From the NCBI GenBank assembly GCA_012931725.1, contig CM022952.1:57901089-57965088 (forward strand): 64,000 bases of DNA, in the 5' to 3' direction. Origin of the DNA: Litsea cubeba (taxonomy: Eukaryota; Streptophyta; Magnoliopsida; Laurales; Lauraceae). The notes under the pieces were generated by a model. That model was not told where the DNA came from, did not search any database, and saw only the letters and a list, made by a program, of their open reading frames with translations. Position numbers and translations under genes: made by a program. Below, piece by piece: positions 33,900 through 45,440 of the stretch; the first letter of the stretch is position 1; each line of letters starts with the position of its first letter.

Positions 33900-35533
33900 A
33901 CGTCGTCTTGGCTACAAATTTTGAGCCACCACCCCACAATCCACCTCAAGATGATGCGATCACCCGCATCCAGCAGTTGGAACAAGGCCAGTAGAGGATT
34001 GAAATTATGATGGAAAACCTTCTCCTCGCCTTCCAAAATTAGGCGAACAATGAACCTCCTCCGAATCATCAAGATGATGAGGTAAATGGAGAAGAAAATG
34101 AGTCACGCGCCCTTACCAAAAAGGACGTAAACAGTATCCTCGCCAAAGCAAAAGAAGAGGATATACTCAAGGAGCATGGGATCAAGCCACCATATCCGTT
34201 ATGGATGGACTCAGTCCCGTTCTCCACAAAATTCAAGCATCCTACTCTCTAAACATATACGGGGAAAGGATCAGCCAGACAACACGTCATCCACTTCAAG
34301 ATCCTGACGGGAGCTATGGCGGATCAAGATGCACTCAAGATCCGCCTCTTTGCAAGTACCCTAAAAGGTACGGCCTTCGATTGGTACTCCACTCTACCGG
34401 AGGACTCCATCCAAAATTGGGCCATGCTAGAGACACGCTTCTTGACTCACTTTAAAGGTGAGGATCATCCCGCTACTATGGCTCAGCTGTGCAGCCTAAA
34501 ACAACGGGAGAATCAGTCAACATATGACTTCATTCATAAGTGGAAAGCAATGGCATACAAATGCTCTGATGTATTGCCACAAGCGTCGCTAGTCGACATC
34601 TGCCGAAACAACATGAGAGCTAGAATCAGCTCCATGATCATCGACAACAAATCAAAGAACCTGGGAGAACTCCTAGAAGCTTCCATGGAAGCTGAAACGG
34701 TGATTAAAGACCTCAACAGTCAGAAATCATCAAGAAAAGAGCCAACCGCCATTGCAACCTCTAAACCAAAGAAGAAAGAGGTCCTCAATGTGCAGACCAA
34801 GTCAGCTCCTCAGCCACCAAAGAAAGCTGAAAACAAAGCTGCTGGTAAGAGACTTGAACTCTCAGATGCCTTCAAAAAACGAGTAGAGAAGAAATACCCG
34901 TTTGATGAAGATGTTGATGAAATCTTCGGGGCTCTTGTGGCAAATGGTAAGCTCACCTTGCCTGAACCAAAAAGATCGGGTGATGTTGGCAAAACCAACG
35001 ATCCTCGGTACTGTCCATACCACCAGATGATCTCGCATCCTCTCAATCAATGCTTCGTTGTGAGGGAGAAAATAAACGAGATGTGGAAAAACGGAGTCAT
35101 CACCTTTGACAAAAACTATGGGTCTGCCTCCGTCAACATGGTGACATGTGGACAAACATCAAAATCACCAAAGAAGAAGATCACTACTTCCTTCAAGGTG
35201 ATAAACTCAATCCAAGCGTCCGAGGAACTGGTTCCTTACCCGACACCAGACGGACAACCCATATGGGTACATCCCGATCTCCTGGAAGATGAAAATTGGG
35301 AGGTCGTGAAAACAAAGCCTACAGCTCAACAGCGAAGGCATGCTAGGAAATATCTCCTCAAGCTCAAAAGGCCAGAGAAAACCCAGCCAAAACAAGAAGT
35401 CAAAGAAAAGGCAGAGGCTTCCTCTACCACTTCACTGGAGGCAATAAAAACATCCCTTCCAGAGACTTCAAAGGGGGTAAGAAAATTCACTCTTAGTGAT
35501 TTCATGCCCCCTCAATTCAAAGAAGCCATGTAG
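33896..35533 (+). pseudogene. Gag core, Tat/Ogre type
   Basis: Gag packages the element's RNA. In the gag frame, a short coiled-coil-like stretch is followed by the Retrotrans_gag domain: SARQHVIHF (about 34275), ASTLKGTAFDWYSTLPEDSI (about 34350-34412), LETRFLTHF and QRENQSTYDFIHKWKAM (to about 34555). Then come a Lys-rich linker and a Tat-style zinc motif CPYHQMISHPLNQC (about 35012-35053; CxxHx3SHx4C). Three stops interrupt the early part (TAG after GQ about 33992, TAG after FQN about 34039, TAA about 34252), each one base from a Gln codon. The longest open piece is 34316-35533 and ends in TAG. Confidence 0.85.
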
Positions 35534-36808
35534 GAGGCATCATACTCTTGCAATTCGGTAGTTGGATTCTCCATTGATGGATACGAGTCCAGCGACACCA
35601 ATGATGGATTTGAATCCAACTACACAGACGAGTGGGAGGTGTCCCTTGAAACAGGAGAATATCTCTTCGATGAAGAATGGGTTCCTGAGACTCATCTTAT
35701 GCCAGTAATTTGGTATAACCCCCTACAGCCACAAGGATCCTGGTCTGATGATGAAGAAGACGAAGAGGCTGTACAAGAAAATGCTGCTGACCCAGCACCT
35801 CTCATTGCTCCAGTGGAAATCAACCATGTTGAGCCACAAAGAGCTGATGAAGAAGAAGATTTGGCTCCCATGCCTCAACTTGAAGAATATGCAAGGATCT
35901 TGCAGCGTGTCGCTCTAGAACAAGAGCAAGACCGCGTCAACGAGCCTTCTCGCAATCCAGAGCCTGAAGTCCCTGAAGACCATCAGGTACATCCTCCCTT
36001 AACTCCTGAAAATGGAGAAAATTGCTGGATAGACGATCCTCTTACATATGAGGATGAGTCTGAGTCCGATCAGGAAACGTCTCCTGTCAGAGCTTCCTGT
36101 GATGTGATAATTCGGGATTATAACTCTTCCGAAGCATCGTCTGATGAGAGCACTTACACTCCGGCGACGCCTAGCAATGTATCTTCTCGAGCCACCTCAT
36201 CTCACGTGACTTTCACTGAGATGACACCCTCTCAGGTTTCTTCTCCTGAGACTGTGACTTCAAAGTTCACACCCTTCCTGACTGAAGAATTCCCAGCTAT
36301 TGATGCTTGGGACGATGAATTGGTCAACGAAGAAGAAAGGTTGTTGGATGCTATTCAGGACTTGTTCCCGGAAAATGCTCCGTGCAACACAATCACTGAG
36401 GATGGCAACTCTACTGCTGATACACCCTCAGCAAATGAAAAATGACAGCCTCTTGATCCGGAAGACAATCTTCCAAACGAAGACCCTTCTCAAGAAGCTC
36501 TCAAAGTTGGTAGAGGCACCCGCTTTGGCTGGGACTACCACAAAAATTACAACCAATCTTCCTTTACATATGTAAATCTTTCGGGAAAAGATGTTGTAAG
36601 CGCCCCCAGTGGTAACAATGATGAACATGCAGGCCCTAAGGAGGCTTTCAAGTATGACTTGATTGAACACTTCAAGCACATACCTGCACATCTGCACATC
36701 CTAGATTTGTTGCGAATGTCTCCGCACACTCGTGATAATCTCATTTCAGAATTACAAAAGCTGAATGAGGATGTCGGCAAACATGCCCCGTAAGTCCTCC
36801 AAATTAAA
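35534..36808 (+). pseudogene. Acidic linker between gag and protease
   Basis: After the TAG that ends the gag piece, the same frame stays open from 35639 to 36445 and encodes a very acidic, Pro/Ser/Thr-rich protein (DDEEDEEAVQ, DESESDQETSP). It then passes a TGA (36443-36445) and continues to about 36794, where a TAA sits. No domain is recognised. The conserved frame suggests that gag and pol were one long polyprotein ORF in the intact element. Confidence 0.6.
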
Positions 36809-37474
36809 ATGGATTACCAGGTCAAAAACTCAGAAGCTTCCTCAAAGGGAGAAAAGAAGAAAACTGAGGAATCATGCATTGAATGCCTCTCGGTTAAAAA
36901 ATCAACCAGTGCAACCATCGCCTTCACAAACGACGACCTCCTACTTGGCGAAACCAGGCACAACCGACCCCTGTACTTCACAGGGTACATCAAGGAAATG
37001 CCTATGCACAGAGTTCGGATCGACCCAGGTTCTGCACTCAACCTCATCTCCACATCGGCTCTCGAAGAGTTGGGCATCCCACCCAGTAAGCTGAGCCAGA
37101 CATCTGTATCTATCTTTGGATACGATGGGAGTGCTCAAAGGCCTATCGGCAAAATCAGGTTCAAGTTGCAGATCGGTGATCTTATTTCTGAGGTCACTGT
37201 GTACGCAATAAAAACCCTTTCATGCTACAACATCCTTCTCGGACGCCCCTGGATCCACGAGAATGGTGTTGTCCCTTCAACTCTACATCAATGCATCAAG
37301 TTTGTTGGCGACGATGGCATGATACATCGAGTCTTTGCGGATAGAAAACCCTTCAAAGGTAAAGAAGTCCACTTTGCAGACTCACAAATGTATGAAGGTG
37401 AAAAAGAAGAAGAGGAGAAGCACACAGCACCCTTTGCCGAAAATCTCCGGAAAGATAAAGGCAAGGCTCCTTAA
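36809..37474 (+). pseudogene. Pol: retropepsin-like aspartic protease domain
   Basis: The protease would cut the polyprotein. The frame encodes the flap-to-active-site region MHRVRIDPGSALNLIS (catalytic Asp at 37022-37024, in the IDPGSALN form usual for Tat elements), IFGYDGS and the second conserved block YNILLGRPWIHENG (about 37230-37270). The C-terminus becomes Lys/Glu-rich and ends at TAA 37472-37474. The domain itself shows no stop. Confidence 0.85.
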
Positions 37475-37561
37475 CAATCACCGGAAGAAAACAAACCATC
37501 CGGTAAATCCGAAGAGAGCATTCAAACTCTCTTCATCATCTCCCTCAAACCTTCAAAGCCT

Positions 37562-38092
37562 TTGGTCATCACAACTAAATTGAAGAAGGCAAAGCAAAAG
37601 CCTGGGGGCAAATTCGTTGTCTCTTTCGTGTCTATCATGCAAGACACGGATTCGGATTCAGAGCCAGAAGACGACACATCGTCAAGCCAAGCTGACACTC
37701 AGCAAGTTCAGCCTGCTCTTACTCCAATGGAGACAACTTTTGACGTAGAAGATCCTATGTCAGCTTCCTTCGTTGTTCCAGCAACTTCAGCAAAGGAAAA
37801 ATCGATCTTCTTCCATAGATCAGATGCTTCTTCATCAAACTCCATGCTTGAACCATTCCAAAATGAAGGTATGCCTCAACTATCCTTATATAGTTCTATG
37901 ACACAAGCTATTATGAAGAAAATGGGCTATGACGCTCAAAACCCAGTCGGTTTGGGAGAAGGACGCGGTATTCTCATGCCATTGGGGCCCGTCTTGACCA
38001 AAAGCCAGCTGGAAGATTGGAGACTCTACGACTATGTAGAAAAGTCTTCACACGGGATAGGGTATGATCCCGACACTCCCCTGAGATAGTTG
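37562..38092 (+). pseudogene. Pol linker with G-patch-like motif
   Basis: In the same frame as protease and reverse transcriptase, an acidic Ser-rich stretch leads to MKKMGY...VGLGEGRGI (about 37910-37970), which fits the G-patch pattern (MG[WY]..G.GLG...G). G-patches bind nucleic acid and occur next to protease in some retroviruses and in plant gypsy elements. It is followed by LGPVLTKSQLEDWRLYDYV and a TAG at about 38087. From 38093 to 38524 the frame is an acidic linker with further stops. Confidence 0.6.
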
Positions 38093-38524
38093 ACATAAAG
38101 GCTTAAAAGTCAATTTACTGATCAAGCCTCAACATCTCGTATCCATGAAGACATCGATCTCCCTGGATATCTCTTCGATAAGTCACCTGACAAAGATCCA
38201 GGAAGCTCATCCAATTGGCACGATTTCTCTGAGAATGAAGAGGAGTTGTCCGATGGTACAGACATGTGGTCTTCTGACCCAGAAAAACCCTCATCTCCAA
38301 AAGATGTAGCCTACTTCGACCCGGTTTCAACAGGTGATTGGGATCATCTCATAGCATGCCTTGGGAAAATTACCGATCAAGAAGACCCGTGGAAAGGAAC
38401 AAAACCTTGGTCTGGAAATGCCCTTGAAACCACAGAAGGTTTCGTTGAGCTGGAAGCCTCCGAAAATATTGTGGAGGAACCACCTTCGAACCTTCCAACA
38501 GAAGATCTTGTTTAAAAGATAGAC

Positions 38525-39490
38525 TTGGGAACACAAGATAACCCACGTCCTGTATTCATAAGCAAGAATATAAAGGATGATGAGTTACCCGAGTATATCG
38601 CCTTTCTTCATGAGTTCGTTGATTGCTTTGCATGGTCTTACGCTGAAATGCCTGGTTTAGACCCCAAAATAGTGGTCCACAAACTCAATCTTCAAGAAGA
38701 CATTAGGCCTATCAAGCAAGGCCAAAGAAGATTCCGTCCAAATGTGATGGATAAAATTGAATAAGAAGTTCAAAAACTCAAAAGCGTCGGCTTCATCCGT
38801 GAGGAATAACATTCTGAATGGTTGGCCAACATTGTCCCCGTGACAAAGAAAAACGGGTAAATCAGGGTCTGTATTGACTATAGAGACCTGAATGGCGCAT
38901 GCCAAAAAGTTGAATTTCCGTTCCCCATACCAGAGGTAATGATTGATAATACCTATAGATTCGAGCGAATGACATTCATGGATGGTTTCTCTGGCTACAA
39001 TCAGATAAAGATGCATCCCGAGGATGAAAGACATACATCCTTTCAGACCCCATTTGGCGTGTATTGCTACACTGTCATGCCATTTGGTCTGAAAAATACT
39101 GGTGCCACATATCAGAGGGCTGTGATGAAGATATTTTAAGATATGCAGAACAAGACGGTTGAATGTTACGTTGATGATCTCGCCGTCAAAAGCAAAAGAA
39201 AAGAAGATCATTTCGAAGACCTTCGAGAAGTCTTCCTCCGGCTTCGAAAACACAAACTGCGAATGAATCCTTTGAAATGCTTCTTCGGCGTTTCGTCGGG
39301 TAAGTTCCTCGGATTCTTAGTTCGGAAAACTGGAATAGAGCTTGACCCCATAAAAGTCAAAGCCATTCTAGAAATGTCCTCTCCAAGAACCTTGAGAGAA
39401 CTCAAAGGGCTTCAAGGGAGATTGGCCTACATCAGACGGTTCATCTCCAATCTTTCGGGGAAATGCCGTCCATTCTCCCGGTTGATGAAA
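38525..39490 (+). pseudogene. Pol: reverse transcriptase domain
   Basis: The palm and fingers are clear: WLANIVPVTKK (about 38821), RVCIDYRDLN, FMDGFSGYNQIKMHPED (first catalytic Asp, about 38980), FQTPFGVYCYTVMPFGLKNTGATYQRA and the YVDD box (39167-39178), both Asp retained. Four in-frame TAA stops break it: 38762-38764, 38807-38809, 38858-38860 and 39137-39139. At least three sit where relatives have Gln or where CAA is plausible. All key residues survive, so inactivation came from nonsense changes. Confidence 0.9.
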
Positions 39491-40020
39491 AAAGGTGTAA
39501 ACTCTATCTGGGATGCTGACTGTGAAGCTGCATTCCAAGATATCAAGTCATACCTGACAAAACCTCCAGTGTTAGCTGCTCCTACCACTGGAAAACCATT
39601 CATCTTGTACACAAGAGCCCTTGATCACTCTCTGGGAGCTCTGCTTGCACAAGAAAATGATCAAAGAAAAGAAGCTGCTCTATATTACCTCAGCCGCATG
39701 CTAGTAGGTGCAGAGCATCGCTATTCTCCAGTCGAAAAAGAATGTCTTGCAGTGATGTTCGCCGTACAAAAGTTGCATCACTACTTGCTCTCCAATACAG
39801 CCTACCTGGTCTCGAGGGTCAACCTCTTGAAGGTCCTTGTCACAAAAGCAGGTTCTCTCAATGCCCGACTGGCAAAATGGTCCATCCTTCTATCACAATT
39901 TGATATCAGGTATGTACCACAAAAGGCGATCAAAGGGCAAGCTCTAGCGGACTTCCTCGCAGAGCATCCATTGCCTAAAGATTCTCCACTCAGAGATGAT
40001 CTCCCAGACAAACCAGTCTA
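39491..40020 (+). pseudogene. Pol: connection and gypsy RNase H domain
   Basis: The frame remains open with no stop. It encodes the RT thumb/connection (LRELKGLQGRLAYIRRFISN), then GKPFILYTRALDHSLGALLAQ, YYLSRMLVGAEHRYSPVEKE and a tail ending QALADFLAEHP, typical of the RNase H fused to RT in Tat elements. In this clade the first RNase H is often degenerate because a second one follows. Confidence 0.85.
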
Positions 40021-40044
40021 CAATGTGGAGACTTTCTCACAAAG

Positions 40045-40357
40045 TGCCTCCTTGGACATGTACTTTGACGGTGCAACCAGGACAAATGAAAAAAGACAGC
40101 TGATCTCGGGAGTTGGCATCCTCTTTGTTAGCCCCGACAAATACTTGATTCCACACGCTTTCTCGCTACTGGAACCATGCACAAACAATGCAATGAATCA
40201 GAAATTTGAAGTCAGGAAGCCTGATCTGCTGCCTTACTACAACAAGGCACAATCGCTTCTGCAAAAGTTTGACATCTGTCACATCACCCACATTCGTAGA
40301 GGTGAAAACATACGTGCAGATGCCCTGGCTGGACTTGCCGCATCTATGGCAATCTAA
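40045..40357 (+). pseudogene. Pol: second (archaeal-type) RNase H with internal deletion
   Basis: An additional RNase H starts at LDMYFDGATRT (first Asp, about 40066-40071) and GVGILFVSPDKYLIP, the hallmark of the Tat lineage. After EPCTNNA the sequence jumps at about 40188-40203 to KFEVRKPDLLPYY, the part that normally lies about 45 residues downstream. The missing piece would carry the conserved Glu and the GDSQL Asp, so the domain is catalytically dead although the frame is kept. The C-terminal IRRGENIRADALAGLA is present. Confidence 0.8.
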
Positions 40358-41747
40358 GAAGGGGAAAATATGCAAATCACAGTGTGCGAAAGAAGAATCC
40401 TTCCTCCTCTTAACACACATCAAGCAGTTGCTGAATGCCACCAAGTGGTTGGAAGTTGGATTTCAATCCTTCAAACTTCAATCGGCGACTGGAGGGATCC
40501 GTTCATTGATTACATTATGTTCGGAATCCTACCTGAAGATCCAAAAGAACGGGTAAGCATCCAAAGGCGAACCCCAAGTTTTCATTTGGATATTCCTTCA
40601 AAAAATCCTTTACAGGAAATCCTTCAAAGGAGTACTTCTACGCTGTTTGTCACAACAAGAGGCTGAAGAAACACTCAAAGAAGTTGATGCTGGTCTTTGC
40701 GGAGCTCATCAAGCTGGTCCCAAGCTCTATGATCAGATACAAAGGTTAGGTTATTATTGGCCTACCATGGTAGCTGACGCAATGAAATTTGCTAAGCGCT
40801 GCCAACAATGCCAAGTTCATGGAGATTACATTCACATGCCTCCAGAATGACTACATCCTACAGCGATTTCATGGCCTTTCGAAGCCTGGGGTATGGACAT
40901 CATAGGTCCTATTTCTCCCCTTTCGAGCAAAGGTCATCGCTTCATCTTCGCCGCTACGGATTATTTCTCCAAGTGGTCAGAAGCATTTGCGTTCAACGAA
41001 ATGAAGACCTCATCAGTCCTTCAGTTCCTGCGCACCAACATCATTTGTCGTTTCGGCATACCCAAAAGATTCGTCCATAATAACGGACCACAATTCCGGG
41101 ATCATCGATTCTACAGGTTCTGCGACAAATACAAAATCCAAAGCTATCCTTCGACTCCATACAATCCGGCAGCAAACGGATTAGCAGAAGCTTTCAACAA
41201 GACACTCTGTAAAATCCTAAAAAAAATGGTCTCTAGTCACAAAAGAGACTGGAGCAACAAAATGTCTGAAGCTTTGTGGGCATATCGAACCACCGTTCGA
41301 GGACCAACCCATAGCACACCATTCTCCTTGGTCTATGGATGCAAAGCTGTCGTACCCTTGGAAGTACAAACTCCTTCCTTGAGGGTATCCTTGCAAAATG
41401 ACATGACTCAAGAAAGCAATGTCAAATTGCGACTCCATGAGCTGGACAATCTCGATGAGAGACGGCTCAAAGCTCAACAAAGCATTGAACTTTACCAAGC
41501 ACGCATGGCAGGATCTTTCGACAAAAAGGTCAGGCAACGTGCCTACAAAAAGGGTGACTTGGTTCTTGCGGTAAAAAGACCAATTGTCTTCGTTCACAAG
41601 TCCAAAGGCAAATTTGAGCCAAAATGGGAGGGACCCTACGTTATCGACAAGGTTTTTTCCAACGGCGCATACGCACTCCTATACATGGAAGGTGACAGAT
41701 GTATGCTGCCCATCAACGACAAGTTCTTAAAGCGGTACTACCCTTGA
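40358..41747 (+). pseudogene. Pol: integrase with frameshift, stop and a mutated catalytic Asp
   Basis: Integrase joins element DNA to the host chromosome. The frame shifts by one base near the A-run at about 40600. A TGA (40848-40850) follows the zinc-binding part (GAHQAGPKL...CQQCQ), and the core then runs open from 40893 to 41747. The DDE core reads D (WGMDIIGP, 40896-40898), N in place of D (HNNGPQF, codon AAT 41079-41081) and E (GLAEAFNK, 41187-41189), with the standard 35 residues between the last two. The Asp-to-Asn change alone should abolish activity. The C-terminal domain (KGDLVLAVKR, KFEPKWEGPY) is intact; no chromodomain, as expected for Tat. Confidence 0.9.
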
Positions 41748-42099
41748 AGACTTACCCAACTGGGTAAGAGCAATGCCTGTACGGCCAAAACCGGTTTCCA
41801 GGTACACGCTCGCTAAACCCACCTTTTTTAGAATTTTCATGTCAAATGTTGAAATTTCTAGAAATTTAAACAATGCTTACTTTCATCGTTTCATTATTCA
41901 AAAAAAAAATCCAAGTTTAGGAGCCTTTCCCTAACTTGACCAAAATTTTCAACCCTTGAACCCAAAATTCATGGTTTGAAACAAAATCCGGATTCAGGGA
42001 TTTCCACCCTAGTCCACCCTACCTTTTACCGCCTAAATGGTTTTAGGTCAAAACTTATGACCCTCGTATCTTTAAACAAAAAAAAAATGGTTTTTCAAA

Positions 42100-42565
42100 A
42101 AGCTGCGGGGAAGCGACGCTTAGTCGATACTCGCACAAATTGGAAGCATGCGAACCACGTTCGACACTTCCAAAATCGCAGGGAAGCGACATTTCATCGA
42201 TACTTGCAAAATCCAAAACCGTGGAGATGCAAATTTCAGTTGATATCCACAACCCAAATTTCAAAGGTTCGAGAAAACCTAAAATACCATGGAGACGTGA
42301 CATTTTAGTTGATATCCGTGACCCAAAGGTTCGAGAAAACCACAAGTTTTAAAAAATCGTGGGGAAACGACATCAAGTCAGTACCCGCAAAACCAAAATT
42401 TTTGAAAAAGCAAGGATGCGACATTCCATTGATACTTGCACCCAAATCCGCAAGAATGCGACATTCCATCGATACTAGCAACCGAATGAGCAAGGATGTG
42501 ACATTCCATCGATACTTGCAAGAACATTCAGCAGGGAGGCGACTTTTAGTCGATACTTGCATTTT
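42100..42565. repeat. Degenerate tandem array (GCGACATTYCATCGATACTTGCA type)
   Basis: About nine copies of a phrase like gcaaggatGCGACATTCCATCGATACTTGCA occur between 42105 and 42560 (near 42105, 42178, 42222, 42286, 42357, 42410, 42450, 42487 and 42530). Spacing falls from about 70 to about 37 bases. It lies just after integrase in the non-coding 3' part of the element. Confidence 0.75.
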
Positions 42566-42574
42566 TGAAAACCA

Positions 42575-42780
42575 AACCGGCTATAAATTCCACAAAACGA
42601 CTATAGATGCCACCAAAACAGGCTATAAATGCCACAAACTGGCTATCAATGCCACAAAACAAAACTGGCTATCAATGCCACAAAACAAAACAAAATTGGC
42701 TTTAAAAAAACCCGGCTATAGATGCCACCAAAACCGGCTATCAATGCCACAAAATCGGCTTCCATGCCACAAATAAAAAT
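42575..42780. repeat. Decayed GGCTATAAATGCCAC array
   Basis: Roughly nine units of GGCTATmAATGCCACaaAA, variably spaced. The core matches the minisatellite in both LTRs (31141-31200, 48741-48820), so the same unit has been amplified at a second, internal site. Confidence 0.8.
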
Positions 42781-42846
42781 CTGGGTTTCATGCCAAAACA
42801 ATCATTTGACAAAAGATTTTCACAAAATGACAAGCTTTTGATCAAA

Positions 42847-43075
42847 TCCCATTTAGCAATTACTTTTATCACAAAAAGATTTAAGTGAGCGTAGGGAAAA
42901 CAAAAAAAAAGCATCCCATTTAGCAATTACTTTCATCACAAAAAGATTTAAGTGAGAGTAGGGAAAACAAAAAAAATAGTACCAAAAAATGCATGTGGTA
43001 CCAAAAAAAAAGAAAGTGTTCACAAGTACTACAAAAAAAAGTACTAAAAAAATACATATGGTACCAAAAAAAAAA
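42847..43075. repeat. 63-bp direct duplication and GTACYAAAAA repeats
   Basis: catttagcaattacttt-atcacaaaaagatttaagtgag-gtagggaaaac is present twice in a row (about 42849-42902 and 42915-42969) with two differences. A run of gtac(c/t)aaaaaa units follows to 43075. The stretch lies immediately downstream (3') of the antisense gene. Confidence 0.8.
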
Positions 43076-43108
43076 AGAAGGATAGTTTCTGCTACAAAAA
43101 TCAGGAGC

Positions 43109-45318
43109 TCAGCCAAAAATGGTCTCCAGCCAAGAGTTCAGCTGCTCAAGCAAACTTTTGGCCTCAGCCGTCAGGGATTCCAGGGCACGCTTCTTCAGAA
43201 ACTTGCCATGAGATGCTGGGGTGGGCTGTAACCCTTCTTTCACACTGGGAATTTTATCCCGAGCAGTTTGCCATTTTTTATCCTCTTGAAAGTTTCTTTC
43301 GAGGACTCAATCAGCATCTGCAACCCAGCGAATCAGAGCACTCTCCCTGTCGCGAGCCTCTGTTATAGCAGCCCACTTGGCAGTGACTTGTGCCTTTAAA
43401 TGCTCAAGATGTTTCTTGGCCTCATTGACCTCCCTATCAAGGATGTTAAGGTCATGTGTCAGCCCAATGATGGCTAGCTCTTCTAAGTTCTCTCGGACTA
43501 TCTGCTTCCTGCTTTGTGTAGCCTCATTTAGGTCAGACTTAGCCTTATCAGCAGGGTCCAGGAACATCTCCTTGAAGAACTGGTAGTCAGCAAAACCCAT
43601 GGTCTCAAACCACTTGTCACCTAGTGCAATGATCCTATCAGCGATCGCCCTAGCACCTGTGACATCCAGACCAGCCTCTTCAGCATCACTGAGAATCTCC
43701 TGCACATGCTAGATCATGCCAAATCCGGCATCCAAGTGCCCAGAAAGGAGAGTCTCAATCCAAGAGCTCAGAACCCGCACCACCACCTTCTTCGCAAAAA
43801 GAAGAGATGGCCCAGCTGAAGATTCGCCCAACTCCGTTGGTCGGCTGCTCATGTCATCACCCGTTGGAAGAGTAACAAAAGAACTCTTTCCAGTTGGAGC
43901 TGCTTGGGAAGGAATCTCAGCACGAGGTATCTCCTCAACAGTGTCAGAACTGGTCCCGGGAGTCTCTACCTCTGGATCGACCTCTGGCATCTCTTGCTCT
44001 GGTTCTGAAGGAAGCAACGGACTCTCCGCTGTCACCTCAAAACCTGCCAAAGAAACACAAAAAGGTATGAATATGATCCTGTTTGAAAATCATTATCAGG
44101 GTTATTACTACAAAATACCTTCTTCGACGACTGGCGGAAGACTCTCTTCCTCCATGAACTCATCGGAAGCATCATCAACATTTGCGTCCATCGATGGTTC
44201 AAAGTCATCGGAATCCTGTGGCAAGTCAGCTGACAAGAAAAATGTTAGCAAACCAAGTCACAGATAAAAAAAAAAGAGTCATACCAATTGGAGATTCTGG
44301 ATTCACTCCAGAGTCCCTCGGTTCTTCTTTAGGTGCCCCGACAGTTGGAACCTCAGGCATCACGAAAGAAGAAGGTAGGCTTGGGTAAAATACTCTGATC
44401 TTCCATCGTCCATGGACGACTGCTTACCATGATCTTATATAATTCCTCTCCCTTGAGAGCAATCAGTCGCTGCCTCATCTCATCTCTGTTGAGGGAGTCA
44501 CACTCTTCCAGATTTCTCTCAACATACTGGACCTTCTCAAAGGCCTGCTGAACGGCCGGATTAGAAGATCTAGCAGATCGACGAGGTACGCTTGTAGCAG
44601 GCTTTTTACCCTTGTTCGTTTTGGAAGAACCACCTGCAAAGGATGGAAAAGAAAATGATCAAACATCAAAATGACAGAATCTCGCTAAAAAAAAATCTAG
44701 CGAAATTTTGACATGATGCCGGGGCAATTCCGAAGAAAAGGAACTATCCCGAAAGATCTTGAAGATGGGCTCAACATTGCTGCGAGCACCGAAACTCCAA
44801 ACTTTCGAAACCTCAAAGTCTCCGCAAAATCAGGAAGGGCTCAACATCGCTGCAAGCTCCAAATTCCCAAATTTGCGAAAACTTTCAGGTATGCTATCAC
44901 ATCATGCTACAATTCAATTTACAAAAAATATGCATGCATGAACATCTAGGTTTGCCAAAAAAAAAGGGGGCATTACCATGATGAGCAAAAAAAAATAAGA
45001 AGAAAAGAAACTTTCTCAAAAAAAAAAAAAAACAGAGAGAAAAAAAACAAAAAAAAAAAGAGAAAGAAGAGGGCTGGCCCACAGGCCACGTGGCCGTATG
45101 GCCAGATCCGTATGGATCTGTCCATACGGCCCACAAAAAGAAAAAAAAACATGCAAAAAAAAAAAGAAAGCATAAAAAAACGTGTAAAAAAGAAGAAGAA
45201 AAGAGCAAACATGTGAGAAAAAAAAGAAAAGAAAAGAAAGAAACAAAAAAAGAAAGAAAGAACTTTTTTCCTACAATGGGGTTTTCTTGAAAAAAAAAAG
45301 GAACTTACTTGAAGCCAT
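43109..45318 (-). pseudogene. Antisense five-exon gene inside the Tat/Ogre-like element
   Basis: A spliced minus-strand gene lies between integrase and the 3' LTR. Exons: 45318-45309 (ATG at 45318, donor GTAAGT), 44633-44428, 44351-44285, 44229-44119 and 44043-43109; all introns are GT-AG with T-rich acceptors. Coding length is 1329 bases, exactly 443 codons, and the phases join cleanly. The product starts with a Ser/Lys-rich stretch containing RRSARSS, then has an acidic middle (EPEQEMPEVDPEVE) and a Glu/Lys/Ala-rich, probably coiled-coil C-terminus (NREVNEAKKHLEHL). No family is recognised. Two in-frame stops, TAG 43711-43709 and TGA 43309-43307, are each one C-to-T from CAG or CGA. A TATA box lies 123 bases upstream of the ATG. 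Antisense genes in this position are known in Tat elements such as Grande; function unknown. The exon model is inferred. Confidence 0.72.
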
Positions 45319-45440
45319 TGATGGAGAAGAAGAAGAAAAGTCTTGAAGATCTTGAAGAAGAAATACTCTTGGTCTTGAAACCCTCTTGGGATTGTTGCAA
45401 AAGAAAGCAATAAGAGCAAGAGATCCAACCTCCTCCTTGC

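Noticed and set aside
33318..34072. Minus ORFs over the gag region
   Set aside because: Shadows of gag; no independent support.
38657..39253. Minus ORF across the reverse transcriptase
   Set aside because: Shadow of the RT reading on the opposite strand.
43377..44267. Plus-strand ORFs over the antisense gene
   Set aside because: Opposite-strand shadows; splice sites and phase closure support the minus strand.
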